Source: Agrobacterium albertimagni AOL15 (GTDB lineage: Bacteria > Pseudomonadota > Alphaproteobacteria > Rhizobiales > Rhizobiaceae). Taken from it: a stretch of 64,000 nucleotides of DNA. The stretch spans positions 1-64,000 of the forward strand of contig NZ_ALJF01000023.1 in NCBI RefSeq assembly GCF_000300855.1. Direction: 5' to 3'. The translations under genes were made by a program, and so were the position numbers. The notes beneath the pieces were generated by a model, which did no database searches, was not told the origin of the DNA, and saw nothing but the letters and a program-made list of their open reading frames with translations. Numbering within the stretch: the first letter of the stretch is position 1; the number at the start of each line of letters is the position of its first letter. Of the stretch, positions 25,528 to 34,536 are shown in pieces.

Positions 25528-26745
25528 ATGAAGCTCACGGGACTTGATGTGGCCATTGCGGGTGCTGGCGTCGGGGGACTTGCGCTCGGCACCATGCTCG
25601 CCCGGTTCGGCGCCTCCGTGACGCTCTACGACCAGATGGAGGCGCCGCGTCCGGTGGGCTCCGGCTTTGTGCTGCAGCCGACGGGTGCTCAGGTCCTTTC
25701 GGCGATGGGGCTTCTCGATCTAGTCGCCGCGCGCGGAAGACGCATCGACCGTATGGTCGGACGCTTGAAAGACGGCGGCAAGCCTGTGCTCGACGTGCGC
25801 TACCGGTCGGGCGAGTTCGGGATCGCCATCCAACGAGTGGCGCTGTTCGACGCCTTGTTCGAGGCGGCTCGCATAGCCGGTGTGATTTTCGAGGCATCGG
25901 CGCGGATCAGCGGCGTTGAGCCGGGGCCTCGTGCCCGTCTTGTCTTCCAAGATGGTTCTCGGTCATTGCCGGCCGACCTTGTGATCGATGCCATGGGTGC
26001 CAATTCGCCGATTGGCAGTCGCCCGGACAGCGAACTCAGTTATGGAGCGCTTTGGGCAACGGTACCCTTCCCCGATGACGGGCCTTTCCAGGAGGACCTG
26101 CTCGAACAACGCTACGACCGTGCCTCACGGATGGCCGGCGTGCTGCCGGTCGGGACCGCCCGCGAAGGGGCGCCCGCCATGGCGACCTTTTTCTGGAGCC
26201 TGCGCACCGCTGATCATCCCGAATGGGTCAAGGCTGGACGCAACGCTTGGCTGGAGGCGGTGGCCAAGCTCTGGCCGGATGCGCTTCCGCTCGCTGCCGT
26301 CGCGGAGCCGGTTCATGCGCGCTATCGCCACCAGACGCGTCCGCCGGTGATTGGGCGCCATGCACTGAAGATCGGTGATGCGTGGCATGCGACCAGCCCA
26401 CAACTCGGCCAGGGTGCAAACATGGCGCTGCTCGACGCTGCATCGCTCGGCTCCGCATTGGTTCACGCACAGGATGTCGAGAAGGCGATCGCGCTGCATT
26501 TGCGGCAAAGGCAGATGCATGTGCGCAGCTACCAGTTCCTCAGTCAGGTGCTGACGCCCTTCTATCAATCGGACAGCCGTCTCTTGCCTGCGCTCCGGGA
26601 TCACCTGATCGCCCCCGTGACGACCTTGCCGGGCGTGCGATCCATCATCTCGACGCTTGTGACGGGCGATCTTCTCGATCCGGTCGGTCGGCTGCGGCTC
26701 TCCGAGACATTCGGGGCCGCCGCAGTGGCCCGATCGCACCCGTAA
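25528..26745 (+). CDS. FAD-dependent monooxygenase (PHBH/UbiH class)
   Basis: 405 residues. The FAD-binding Rossmann motif is VAIAGAGVGGLALGTMLARF and the second flavin motif is GDAWHATSPQLGQGANMALL. The enzyme class hydroxylates aromatic or related compounds with NAD(P)H and oxygen. Substrate is unknown. It begins 6 bases after mazG, so it is likely co-transcribed with it. Its 3' end overlaps the convergent bchJ-like gene by 101 bases, an unusually long overlap, so one of the two C-termini may be shorter in reality. Confidence 0.85.
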   Translation: MKLTGLDVAIAGAGVGGLALGTMLARFGASVTLYDQMEAPRPVGSGFVLQPTGAQVLSAMGLLDLVAARGRRIDRMVGRLKDGGKPVLDVRYRSGEFGIAIQRVALFDALFEAARIAGVIFEASARISGVEPGPRARLVFQDGSRSLPADLVIDAMGANSPIGSRPDSELSYGALWATVPFPDDGPFQEDLLEQRYDRASRMAGVLPVGTAREGAPAMATFFWSLRTADHPEWVKAGRNAWLEAVAKLWPDALPLAAVAEPVHARYRHQTRPPVIGRHALKIGDAWHATSPQLGQGANMALLDAASLGSALVHAQDVEKAIALHLRQRQMHVRSYQFLSQVLTPFYQSDSRLLPALRDHLIAPVTTLPGVRSIISTLVTGDLLDPVGRLRLSETFGAAAVARSHP

Positions 26746-27406
26746 TCATCCATTCGCAGCAGTCGTTGCCCTTGGCTTGGCAGCGAGGATGCAGGACCGA
26801 AACATGGGTTGCGGTCAAGGTTGCGAAGAGACGTTCGAAAACGGCGCCATGCCAGGGGCAGCCGGGAGTTGCTAGGGGGTTATTCTGGATCGCAAGCTGC
26901 ACGACCGGTTGGCGCCAGCCACGGACCTCGGCTGAGAACCGGCCGCTCCCTGCAAAGGTCCAGGCATGGGCTGAGATGGCACGGACAAGCAGGCGAGCGG
27001 TGATGGCGGTTGGCAGGTGTGGCAACAGGCGACGTGCCGGTTTTGGGATGCGAATGGCCAGCAAATAGTGGCCGGTACGGTGCCCGGCTTCCGCCAGGAC
27101 GTGGGTGGCATCCTCTTTAGACAAGGTGTCGCGGAGCACGGCGAAGAGCCGCTGCGGTTCCCGTTCATCCAGCATCGTGCCGGGTGGATCGGCGTAGCGA
27201 TGGCCGATGCCCGCGCGATCAAAGATGCGCCGGGCCGTCTTTTCGCCAAACAGCGCCGCGAGCGCCTGACCCGTCTGGGTCAGGCTATTGGGCCCGATCC
27301 GGGCGCCGTTACCGCCTGAGGTCGGCGTGCCGCTGCGGGCAAGTTCCATCTCTCCCTCAGAGCCCTCAGCTTCCCTTCCCAAAAGGCGGGCCTCAGACGT
27401 GGACAT
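26645..27406 (-). CDS. bchJ: BchJ-like 4-vinyl reductase / V4R-domain protein
   Basis: 253 residues, longer than typical BchJ (about 210). The body ([39 protein letters not shown], and a C-terminal V4R-like part with conserved Cys in [12 protein letters not shown]) matches the bacteriochlorophyll J family, once named 4-vinyl reductase but now thought to be an accessory protein that binds a porphyrin intermediate. The ATG lies within the last codons of bchE (14-base overlap) with GGAG upstream, so translation is coupled. The bchE-bchJ order is the one in phototrophic purple bacteria. The last 35 codons overlap the convergent monooxygenase gene and are doubtful. Confidence 0.75.
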   Translation of the reverse strand: MSTSEARLLGREAEGSEGEMELARSGTPTSGGNGARIGPNSLTQTGQALAALFGEKTARRIFDRAGIGHRYADPPGTMLDEREPQRLFAVLRDTLSKEDATHVLAEAGHRTGHYLLAIRIPKPARRLLPHLPTAITARLLVRAISAHAWTFAGSGRFSAEVRGWRQPVVQLAIQNNPLATPGCPWHGAVFERLFATLTATHVSVLHPRCQAKGNDCCEWMITGAIGPLRRPRMSRRAAADRPDREDRPSQASR

Positions 27407-29018
27407 CGTGGCTCTCCGGCCCTCCGCCGCAGGCAAGCACGGGTGTCCGCGCCTCTTCCGCGGCACCAGCCTTGCGAGCACGCAGCTGGCTTGCACGGTC
27501 GGAGGCCGCCTGCCAGTCGTCGATCTGGGCCGGTGCGATCTTGCGGGTCATGTCGAAGCCGAAATCGACCTTGTCCTTGGATTGCGGCCCCCAGTAATTG
27601 TGCTTGCCGAGATCGTAGAATTTTCGTTCGAAGCCGGCTTTCATGAAGGCCTTGAGGCAGCCGAGAAGATAGCGCCGCCGAAAGCCCTTGCCGCGCCACG
27701 GATAGTGGAAAAGCGCCTTGATCATGTAGAAGCGTCGGTAGTTGTTCATGACGCGGTCGAGCAGTTCGGCACGGTCCATGGCGTCGGGCTTCATGATCGG
27801 TGTGACGAAGTTGTACTTCGAGAAGTCGAAGATCTCGACCTTGTCGCCAAGCTCCTGGAAGAGCGGCGAGAAGGGCCAGGGGGTGTACATGGCCCAGTTG
27901 GCGAGATCCGGGTTCCAGTCGCGCGCCATGCGATAGGTTTCCTCCAGCGTCTCCGCCGTCTCGTTCTCCAGGCCAACGATGAACTGCGCTTCGGTGAAGA
28001 TATCGGCCTCGCGCAAGAGGCGGATCGCTTTCTTGTTCTCAGCGACCTTGGTCTCCTTGTTGAAGCGATCGAGCTTCAGCTGGGCGGCGGCTTCCGTGCC
28101 GAGCGAGACATGCACGAGGCCGGCCTTCCGATAGAGGGCCAAATATTCTTCGTCTCTGATAATGTCGGTGACGCGGGTGTTGATGCCCCATTTGACCCTT
28201 GCCGGCAGACCGCGAGCGATCAGCTCTTCGCAGAAGGCGATGAATTTCTTGCGATTGATGGTGGGTTCCTCGTCGGCGAGGATGAAGAAGCCGACCTGGT
28301 GGTCGTTGACCAGCTTCTCGATCTCGTCGACCACCTTTTTCGGATCGCGGATGCGGTAGTCGCGCCAAAACTTCCATTGCGAGCAGAAGGAGCAAGTGAA
28401 GGGGCAACCACGCGCCATATTCGGGATCGCGACCCTCACACCGAGCGGCACATAGATGTACTTCTCCCACTCGAGCAGCGTCCAGTCCGGCTCCACGGCA
28501 TCAAAATTCTTGACGGTGGGCGCGGCTGGTGTCGCGATGATCTTGCCGTCATCGGTGATGTAGGCGAGGCCCTTGATCCCCGCCCTCGCCTCCTTCCAGT
28601 TGCCGGCGGCAAAGGCGCGGGCGAGTTCGACGATGATCTCCTCGCCCTCGCCGCGAACGATAACGTCGATGAAGGGCGCCTCGGTCAGAACCTGCTGGTA
28701 CATGAAGGTTGCATGGATGCCGCCGAGAACCCGGAGCGCCCCCGGGCAGACCTCTTTTGCGATATCAAGGCAGCGCTCGGCCATGTATATCGAAGGGGTT
28801 ATGGCGGTGCAGCCGATCAAATCCGGCTGCAGACTGCGTAATTCCTCGCGCAGCCGATCCTCGGTCATGTCGTTGGTCATGGCATCGAGGAAATGGATGT
28901 CAGTGAAGCCTGCGGACTTCAGCGCACCGCCGAGATAGGCGACCCAGGCGGGTGGCCAGTTGCCGGCGATCTCGGCGCCGCCGGAGTGATAGTTCGGATG
29001 AATGAAGACGACGCGCAT
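27393..29018 (-). CDS. bchE: Anaerobic Mg-protoporphyrin IX monomethyl ester oxidative cyclase (BchE family, radical SAM/B12)
   Basis: 541 residues from ATG ([20 protein letters not shown]), with GGAGG five bases upstream. An N-terminal B12-binding domain is followed by a radical SAM core with the 4Fe-4S cysteines in [11 protein letters not shown]. The opening and the segment [16 protein letters not shown] are highly characteristic of BchE, which forms the fifth ring of bacteriochlorophyll without oxygen. No other photosynthesis gene occurs in this window. A FixK/FnrN-type box sits 54-67 bases upstream, consistent with oxygen-limited expression. In a non-phototroph the enzyme may act on another porphyrin or be a relic; I cannot tell here. 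Confidence 0.88.
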   Translation of the reverse strand: MRVVFIHPNYHSGGAEIAGNWPPAWVAYLGGALKSAGFTDIHFLDAMTNDMTEDRLREELRSLQPDLIGCTAITPSIYMAERCLDIAKEVCPGALRVLGGIHATFMYQQVLTEAPFIDVIVRGEGEEIIVELARAFAAGNWKEARAGIKGLAYITDDGKIIATPAAPTVKNFDAVEPDWTLLEWEKYIYVPLGVRVAIPNMARGCPFTCSFCSQWKFWRDYRIRDPKKVVDEIEKLVNDHQVGFFILADEEPTINRKKFIAFCEELIARGLPARVKWGINTRVTDIIRDEEYLALYRKAGLVHVSLGTEAAAQLKLDRFNKETKVAENKKAIRLLREADIFTEAQFIVGLENETAETLEETYRMARDWNPDLANWAMYTPWPFSPLFQELGDKVEIFDFSKYNFVTPIMKPDAMDRAELLDRVMNNYRRFYMIKALFHYPWRGKGFRRRYLLGCLKAFMKAGFERKFYDLGKHNYWGPQSKDKVDFGFDMTRKIAPAQIDDWQAASDRASQLRARKAGAAEEARTPVLACGGGPESHDVHV

Positions 29019-29032
29019 GACCACCTCCCATA

Positions 29033-29054
29033 TGTGTAAACAAAAGTTGACACA
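29033..29054. promoter_or_regulatory. TGT-N12-ACA dyad in the bchE promoter
   Basis: TGTGT, 12 bases, ACACA: it fits the TGT-N12-ACA pattern bound by PpsR/CrtJ repressors of photosynthesis genes. It lies just downstream of the FixK-type box, over the expected transcript start. No ppsR gene is visible in the window. Confidence 0.45.
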
Positions 29055-29071
29055 CATGGGCGCGCGATCAG

Positions 29072-29085
29072 TTGACCTGGATCAA
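29072..29085. promoter_or_regulatory. FNR/FixK/FnrN-type box before bchE
   Basis: TTGAC-CTGG-ATCAA, an exact match to the rhizobial anaerobox TTGAY-N4-RTCAA. Its centre is 60 bases upstream of the bchE ATG, which leaves a short leader if the box sits at the usual -41.5. Confidence 0.7.
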
Positions 29086-29102
29086 GCGGTGAAGATGCGC
29101 TT

Positions 29103-30437
29103 TCAGCGCTCCCAGTCTTCCCTGACGGGAGGCTTCAGCCCGCCGAGTTTGCGTTCGAGCTCGTTGGCCTGGCGATCGGTCAGGCGCATGTCGAGGCTGA
29201 CGGAGCCGTCCTCGTGATCTTCACGGCCATCGACGATGCCGTTTTCATAGAGCCAGGAAATCACAGCGTGCTTGTCGCTGGGAATCGTGATTGTAGCCTC
29301 GGTCAGCACGCCCGAGAGGCGCTGCGAGATGACGTCGAGCAGGGTGTCGACGCCCTCGCCCGTGACGGCGGAGACCGGCAGGACGTTTTCGCGGCCGGCC
29401 GCCTTCTGAAGAAGACCGTCATGGTTCTCAGGGTCGAGACGATCGATCTTGTTCCAGACTTCGAGGATGCGCTCGGCGCGTTCCTTCTCGTCGATGCCGA
29501 GATCGTCGAGGATGCGCAGGACATCCGCCGACTGAGCTCCGTTATCCGGATCCGACATGTCACGGACATGCAGCACCAGATCGGCTTCCAGCACCTCCTC
29601 CAGTGTCGCGCGGAAGGCAGCGACCAAGTGGGTGGGCAAGTCGGAGATGAAACCGACGGTGTCCGACATGATCACGGTTCGACCATGCGGCAGCTTCATG
29701 CGTCGCAGCGTCGGATCGAGCGTCGCAAAGAGCATGTCTTCGGCGAGCACGCCCGCACCGGTGATGCGGTTGAACAGCGTCGACTTGCCGGCGTTCGTAT
29801 AACCAACGAGTGCCACGATCGGATGCGGCACCTTGCGGCGCTTGGCGCGGTGCAGCTGGCGGGTTCGAACAACCTGCTCAAGCTCGCGTTCGAGCTTGAT
29901 GATCTTGTCCTGCAGCTGACGGCGGTCGGCTTCGATCTGGGTTTCACCCGGACCACCCATGAAGCCCGCACCACCGCGCTGGCGTTCCAAGTGCGTCCAG
30001 GAGCGAACGAGACGGCCCTTCTGATAGTTGAGATGGGCGAGCTCGACCTGCAACGTGCCTTCCTTGGTGGAGGCGCGGCGACCGAAGATTTCGAGGATGA
30101 GGCCCGTACGGTCGATGACCTTGGCGCCCCATTCCTTTTCGAGATTGCGTTGCTGAACCGGTGTCAGCGGATGATCGACGATGACGAGACCGGCATTGTG
30201 CTCGTCTAGCAGCGCCTTGACCTCGGCGATCTTGCCGGACCCCATCAGCGTTGCCGGGCGCGGCTGGTTGATCTGGACGATCAGACCCTGAACGATGGTG
30301 AGATCGATGGCGCGCGCAAGGCCGATCGCCTCTTCGAGACGCGCCTCGTTCGAGCGGCTCGGTGCCGGTGGTGCGCCGTCGGGTAGCGGTTGCGCCTTGG
30401 CTTGCTTCAGGACCGGCACGAGCACGAGCGCCCGCAT
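29103..30437 (-). CDS. hflX: Ribosome-associated GTPase HflX
   Basis: 444 residues from ATG (MRALVLVPVLKQ). HflX splits stalled or hibernating ribosomes. The N-terminal HflX domain has the glycine-rich GGAGFMGGPGETQIEADRR; the GTPase G1 is GYTNAGKST, G3 DTVGF, G4 NKID. The reading frame stays open upstream almost to hfq, giving ITSRDTSNDSIIPEDEKGRD with no ATG, GTG or TTG, so a non-standard start or the internal ATG must be used. It is downstream of hfq, as in many proteobacteria. Confidence 0.95.
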   Translation of the reverse strand: MRALVLVPVLKQAKAQPLPDGAPPAPSRSNEARLEEAIGLARAIDLTIVQGLIVQINQPRPATLMGSGKIAEVKALLDEHNAGLVIVDHPLTPVQQRNLEKEWGAKVIDRTGLILEIFGRRASTKEGTLQVELAHLNYQKGRLVRSWTHLERQRGGAGFMGGPGETQIEADRRQLQDKIIKLERELEQVVRTRQLHRAKRRKVPHPIVALVGYTNAGKSTLFNRITGAGVLAEDMLFATLDPTLRRMKLPHGRTVIMSDTVGFISDLPTHLVAAFRATLEEVLEADLVLHVRDMSDPDNGAQSADVLRILDDLGIDEKERAERILEVWNKIDRLDPENHDGLLQKAAGRENVLPVSAVTGEGVDTLLDVISQRLSGVLTEATITIPSDKHAVISWLYENGIVDGREDHEDGSVSLDMRLTDRQANELERKLGGLKPPVREDWER

Positions 30438-30504
30438 GTCATCCCGGCCCTTTTCGTCCTCCGGGATGATCGAATCGTTTGATGTATCGCGGCTGGTTAT
30501 GATC

Positions 30505-30756
30505 TCAGTCCTGTCCGGAGGAGGCTTCGTCGTTCTCGAACATCGTCATCGGCTGGCCCGGCATGATGGTCGAGATTGCGTGCTTGTAGACCAGCTGGGA
30601 ATGACCGTCGCGACGCAGGAGAACGCAGAAATTGTCAAAGGATGTCACAACACCGGTGAGCTTCACGCCGTTGATCAGGAAGATCGTCAGCGAAATCTTC
30701 TGCTTGCGAACGGTATTGAGGAAAAGATCCTGCAGATTCTGAGAACGTTCCGCCAT
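30505..30756 (-). CDS. hfq: RNA chaperone Hfq
   Basis: 83 residues, the length usual in Rhizobiales. Sm1 motif ([39 protein letters not shown]) and Sm2 motif YKHAISTI are intact. The hexamer binds small RNAs and their target messages. It is upstream of hflX by 67 bases and follows dat and trkA on the same strand. Confidence 0.98.
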   Translation of the reverse strand: MAERSQNLQDLFLNTVRKQKISLTIFLINGVKLTGVVTSFDNFCVLLRRDGHSQLVYKHAISTIMPGQPMTMFENDEASSGQD

Positions 30757-30867
30757 GGCGCCGCTTCTTTCTTTCTTGCCGGCCTTTTGTCGACCGGTGT
30801 GATTATTGTTTGATAACTGATCAGCGTCGGGAAAATGCCCCTCGCCCTCCGCCGAAAAAACGTGGTA

Positions 30868-31731
30868 TCAAATCACCGTCTTCTCCGCAATGTCGAAAAA
30901 GGTCGAACGAATACGCTCGGCCATGGCGCCGGGATGACCGTTTCCGATCGACTGCCCGTCGATTTCGACGATCGGAAAACAGATGCTGGTGGCAGCGGTA
31001 ATGAAAACCTCCCGCGCCGACAGCATTTCCTCACGGGAAAACTCGCGCTCCTCGACGCGGATGCCAAGCTTTTCGGTCACGTCCATCAGGCCTGTGCGGG
31101 TAATCCCACGCAGGATGCCGTGTTCGGCGGGGCGCGTGATGAGCAGACCGTCCTTATCAACGATCCAGACATTGGTCGCCGCACCTTCCGTCACCATGCC
31201 GCGCGAATCGACATAGATCGCTTCCTGCGCACCCTGTTCCTTCGCCGCTTGGCGCGCCATGGCATTGGGCAAAAGGCCGACCGTCTTGATGTCGACGCGG
31301 TCCCAGCGATTATCCGGCAGCGTGATGGCCTTCAGTCCCGTCTCGTTCTTCTTCGCGATCACGGAGGGATCGGTGATCTTGGCAGTGATCACGAGGCTTG
31401 GCGGCGTGTCGGCTGAGGGGTAGACATGGTCGCGCCGGGCAACACCACGCGTCACCTGGAGATAGAAGAGACCATTCTTCACACGATTGCGGCGTGCCAC
31501 TTCACGGATGACTTGGGTCAGGGCCGCGCGGCTCATCGGGCTCTTCATCCGCAGCAGTGAGAGCGAACGATCAAGACGGTCGAGATGCCGCGTGAGGTCC
31601 ACGATCACGCCATGGCGAATCTCGCAGACCTCGTAGACACCATCGGCGAACTGGTAGCCGCGATCCTCGATATGCACCGCCGCGTCGGCATGAGGCAGGT
31701 AACGGCCATTGACATAGGCGATGCGTGGCAT
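30868..31731 (-). CDS. dat: D-amino acid aminotransferase (class IV, PLP)
   Basis: 287 residues from ATG (MPRIAYVNGRYLPHADAAVH). It interconverts D-alanine and D-glutamate with 2-oxo acids. The PLP lysine is in the DIKTVGLLPN segment, and the phosphate-binding SxxRGxVTEGAATNVWIV and GILRGITRTG motifs are visible. Part of the fold class also covers branched-chain aminotransferases; D-specificity is inferred from family resemblance. It starts 13 bases after trkA's stop. Confidence 0.9.
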   Translation of the reverse strand: MPRIAYVNGRYLPHADAAVHIEDRGYQFADGVYEVCEIRHGVIVDLTRHLDRLDRSLSLLRMKSPMSRAALTQVIREVARRNRVKNGLFYLQVTRGVARRDHVYPSADTPPSLVITAKITDPSVIAKKNETGLKAITLPDNRWDRVDIKTVGLLPNAMARQAAKEQGAQEAIYVDSRGMVTEGAATNVWIVDKDGLLITRPAEHGILRGITRTGLMDVTEKLGIRVEEREFSREEMLSAREVFITAATSICFPIVEIDGQSIGNGHPGAMAERIRSTFFDIAEKTVI

Positions 31732-31744
31732 GGGATTGCTTCTT

Positions 31745-33121
31745 TCAGAAATACTGGATCGAAACGCGGAAGAGTTGCTCGACATGGCGCACGGCGTCGG
31801 CGGCTGCGAACATGACCACGCGATCCTTGGCCTTGATCTTGGTTTCACCATCCGGGCGGATCACCGCCTTGTCGCGCAAGATCGCGCCGACGCGCAGGCC
31901 GGGCGGCAGTTCGAGTTCACGGAAGGGCTTGCCGACGAGCGGCGAGGTTTCAAGCGCCTCAGCCTCGATGACCTCGGCCTTGCCCTTCTGGACGGCATAG
32001 ACGGCGCGGATACGGCCCTTACGCACATGCTGGAGCACGCGAGAAATCGTCACGGCACGCGGGTTGATATGGGCATCGATGCCGATCGAGGTGGCAAGAT
32101 CGTGGAAGGACGGGCTGTTGATCAGCGCCATGCCAGACTTGCAGCCCAGGCGCTTGGCCATGGCGGCGCTCAGGATGTTCGTCTGGTCATTGTTGGTGAG
32201 CGTCACCATCAGATCGGCATCCTGGATGTCGGCCTGCTGGAGAATGTTCTGATCGAGCGCCGAGCCATGCAGCACGATGCCGTCCTGCAGCTGATCGGAC
32301 ACGGATAGTGCGCGCTCGCGGTCGTTCTCGATGATCTTCAGACGCGTTTTGGGCTGCATCTGCTCGATAGACTTGGCGACGTAGTAACCGATATTACCGC
32401 CGCCGGCGATGACGATACGGGCGGCTTCCTGTTCTTCATGGCCAAAGAGACCAAGGGTTCGACGGGCGTGGTCCCGCTGGCAGATGACATAGGCCAAGTC
32501 ACCGACCTGCAGGTGGTCCTGCGAGCGAACGACATGCAGGCGGCCGTTGCGCCAGATGGCGCAGACGGTGGCCATGAGATCAGGGAACAGTTCGCTGAGC
32601 TGATTGAGCGGCGTGTCGACAACAGGGCAATCTTCCATGCACTCGATGGCGAGCATCGCAATATGGTCGTCGGCGAAACGGACGATATCGGTGGCGCCAG
32701 GGAAGGAAATTCGGCGCAACACCATCTTGCCGACTTCGATCTCGGGCGAGATCGTGACGTCGATCGGCAGGTTGTCGCGACTGAAGAGGTCCGAATATTC
32801 AGGACGCAAATAGTTTTGCGAGCGAATACGGGCAATCTTGGTCGGCACGTTGAACAGGGAATGCGCGACCTGGCAGGCCGTCATGTTGATCTCGTCATAA
32901 AGCGTGACGGCGATCAGCATTTCGGCCTGGTCGGCACCTGCGCGCGCCAACACGTCCGGATGGGCGCCGTGACCGACATAACCGCTGACATCGAGGGTCT
33001 CGGTGATGTGAGAGACGAGAGATGCCGAGGTGTCGATCACCGAGACGTCGTTGCCCTCCTGGGAGAGGCGTTCGGCGATACCGTAGCCGACCTGGCCCGC
33101 GCCGCAGATGATGACTTTCAT
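31745..33121 (-). CDS. trkA: Trk system potassium uptake regulator TrkA
   Basis: 458 residues with two RCK units. Each has an NAD-binding Rossmann motif (MKVIICGAGQVGYGIAERL; RIVIAGGGNIGYYVAKSI) and a TrkA-C domain. It gates a TrkH/TrkG-type K+ channel in response to nucleotides. The gene lies just after ntrX, the usual position in alphaproteobacteria. Confidence 0.96.
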   Translation of the reverse strand: MKVIICGAGQVGYGIAERLSQEGNDVSVIDTSASLVSHITETLDVSGYVGHGAHPDVLARAGADQAEMLIAVTLYDEINMTACQVAHSLFNVPTKIARIRSQNYLRPEYSDLFSRDNLPIDVTISPEIEVGKMVLRRISFPGATDIVRFADDHIAMLAIECMEDCPVVDTPLNQLSELFPDLMATVCAIWRNGRLHVVRSQDHLQVGDLAYVICQRDHARRTLGLFGHEEQEAARIVIAGGGNIGYYVAKSIEQMQPKTRLKIIENDRERALSVSDQLQDGIVLHGSALDQNILQQADIQDADLMVTLTNNDQTNILSAAMAKRLGCKSGMALINSPSFHDLATSIGIDAHINPRAVTISRVLQHVRKGRIRAVYAVQKGKAEVIEAEALETSPLVGKPFRELELPPGLRVGAILRDKAVIRPDGETKIKAKDRVVMFAAADAVRHVEQLFRVSIQYF

Positions 33122-33171
33122 GGCAAGCTTCCTGCCCCAGGTTCGCGGTCTACCGGATTCGTTTCGCCCGC

Positions 33172-34536
33172 TTATACGCCAAGCGATTTCAGTTTGCGAT
33201 GGAGGGCCGAGCGTTCCATGCCAACGAATTCTGCGGTCCGCGAGATATTGCCGCCGAAGCGGTTGATCTGGGCAATCAGATAGTCGCGTTCGAACATCTC
33301 GCGCGCTTCGCGCAACGGCAGGGTCATGATGTGCGTGTCGTTGCGAGCGGACACCTTCGGCAACATGTCCGAGAGATCCTGCGGAAGCATTTCGGCGCTG
33401 ATCGGCGAATCGGGGCTGTCGCCCTGGGCCAGAATCATCAACCGCTCGATGTTGTTGCGTAGCTGGCGGATATTGCCGGGCCAGTCATTGGCCTGCAGAA
33501 CTGCCATGGCGTCGTCGCCGATCTTGCGCTGACGGATTCCGGCCTGTTCGGAAACCTGGCGCATGAACATGTCGACGAGGAATGGAATGTCCTCGCGGCG
33601 CTCGGCGAGTGCCGGCACCTTGACCGGGACTACGGCCAGGCGATGGAACAAGTCCTCGCGGAAGCGGCCTTCGGCGATCAGGCTCTCCAGGTTGTAGGCG
33701 CTGGACGAGATGATGCGCACGTCGACCTTGACGCGCTTCGATCCGCCGACACGCTCGAACTGCTGTTCGACGAGTACACGCAGGATCTTGTTCTGCGTTT
33801 CGCGCGGCATTTCTCCGATTTCGTCGAGATAGAGAATACCGCGATGGGCCTCTTCGAGCGCACCAATCCGGCGCGGCTGGCCGGGTGTGCCCTCGGTGCC
33901 GAACAAGGCCATCTCCATGCGATCAGGCGTGATCGCCGCCGCATTCAGCGAGACGAACGGTCCGCCCGAGCGGGCGGATCGCTTGTGGATCATGCGTGCG
34001 ACGAGCTCCTTGCCCGAACCGGAGGGCCCGAAGATCATGATGCGGCTGTTGGTCGGCGCAATCTTTTCGATCGTCTGGCGCAATTGCGAGACGGCCACCG
34101 AGGTGCCGATCAGTTCGATCGCATCACCCGTGCGGCGCTTCAGTTCGGAGACCTCGCGCTTCAGCTTGGAATTCTCCAGCGCGCGCTCGGCAATCAGGAT
34201 CAGCCGATCCGCCTTGAAGGGCTTTTCGATGAAGTCGAAGGCACCCCGCTTGATCGCCGAGACTGCCGTCTCGACATTGCCATGCCCCGAGATCATTACG
34301 ACAGGCAAGTCGGGATGGCGCAGCTTGATCTCGTCGAGCAGCGACAGGCCATCGAGGCGGCTGCCCTGCATCCAGATATCGAGGAAGACCAGACGCGGCA
34401 CGCGATCCGAAATGGCGGCCAGCGCGCTATCGGCGTCATGCGCGGTGCGGGTTTCATGCCCTTCGTCGCTCAGAATGCCGGAGACGATCTCGCGAATGTC
34501 TTCTTCGTCGTCGACTACGAGAATATCAGAGGCCAT
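33172..34536 (-). CDS. ntrX: Nitrogen assimilation response regulator NtrX
   Basis: 454 residues. Receiver domain (phospho-Asp in LVFLDIWMQGSRLDG), AAA+ domain (Walker A FGPSGSGKELVAR; Walker B LYLDEIGEMP) and a Fis-type helix-turn-helix at the C-terminus (RTAEFVGMERSALHRKLKSL). The loop where sigma-54 activators carry GAFTGA reads FGTEGTPGQPRRIGA, so the canonical sigma-54 contact is lacking, as is known for NtrX. It overlaps the cognate kinase gene ntrY by 11 bases. Confidence 0.96.
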   Translation of the reverse strand: MASDILVVDDEEDIREIVSGILSDEGHETRTAHDADSALAAISDRVPRLVFLDIWMQGSRLDGLSLLDEIKLRHPDLPVVMISGHGNVETAVSAIKRGAFDFIEKPFKADRLILIAERALENSKLKREVSELKRRTGDAIELIGTSVAVSQLRQTIEKIAPTNSRIMIFGPSGSGKELVARMIHKRSARSGGPFVSLNAAAITPDRMEMALFGTEGTPGQPRRIGALEEAHRGILYLDEIGEMPRETQNKILRVLVEQQFERVGGSKRVKVDVRIISSSAYNLESLIAEGRFREDLFHRLAVVPVKVPALAERREDIPFLVDMFMRQVSEQAGIRQRKIGDDAMAVLQANDWPGNIRQLRNNIERLMILAQGDSPDSPISAEMLPQDLSDMLPKVSARNDTHIMTLPLREAREMFERDYLIAQINRFGGNISRTAEFVGMERSALHRKLKSLGV

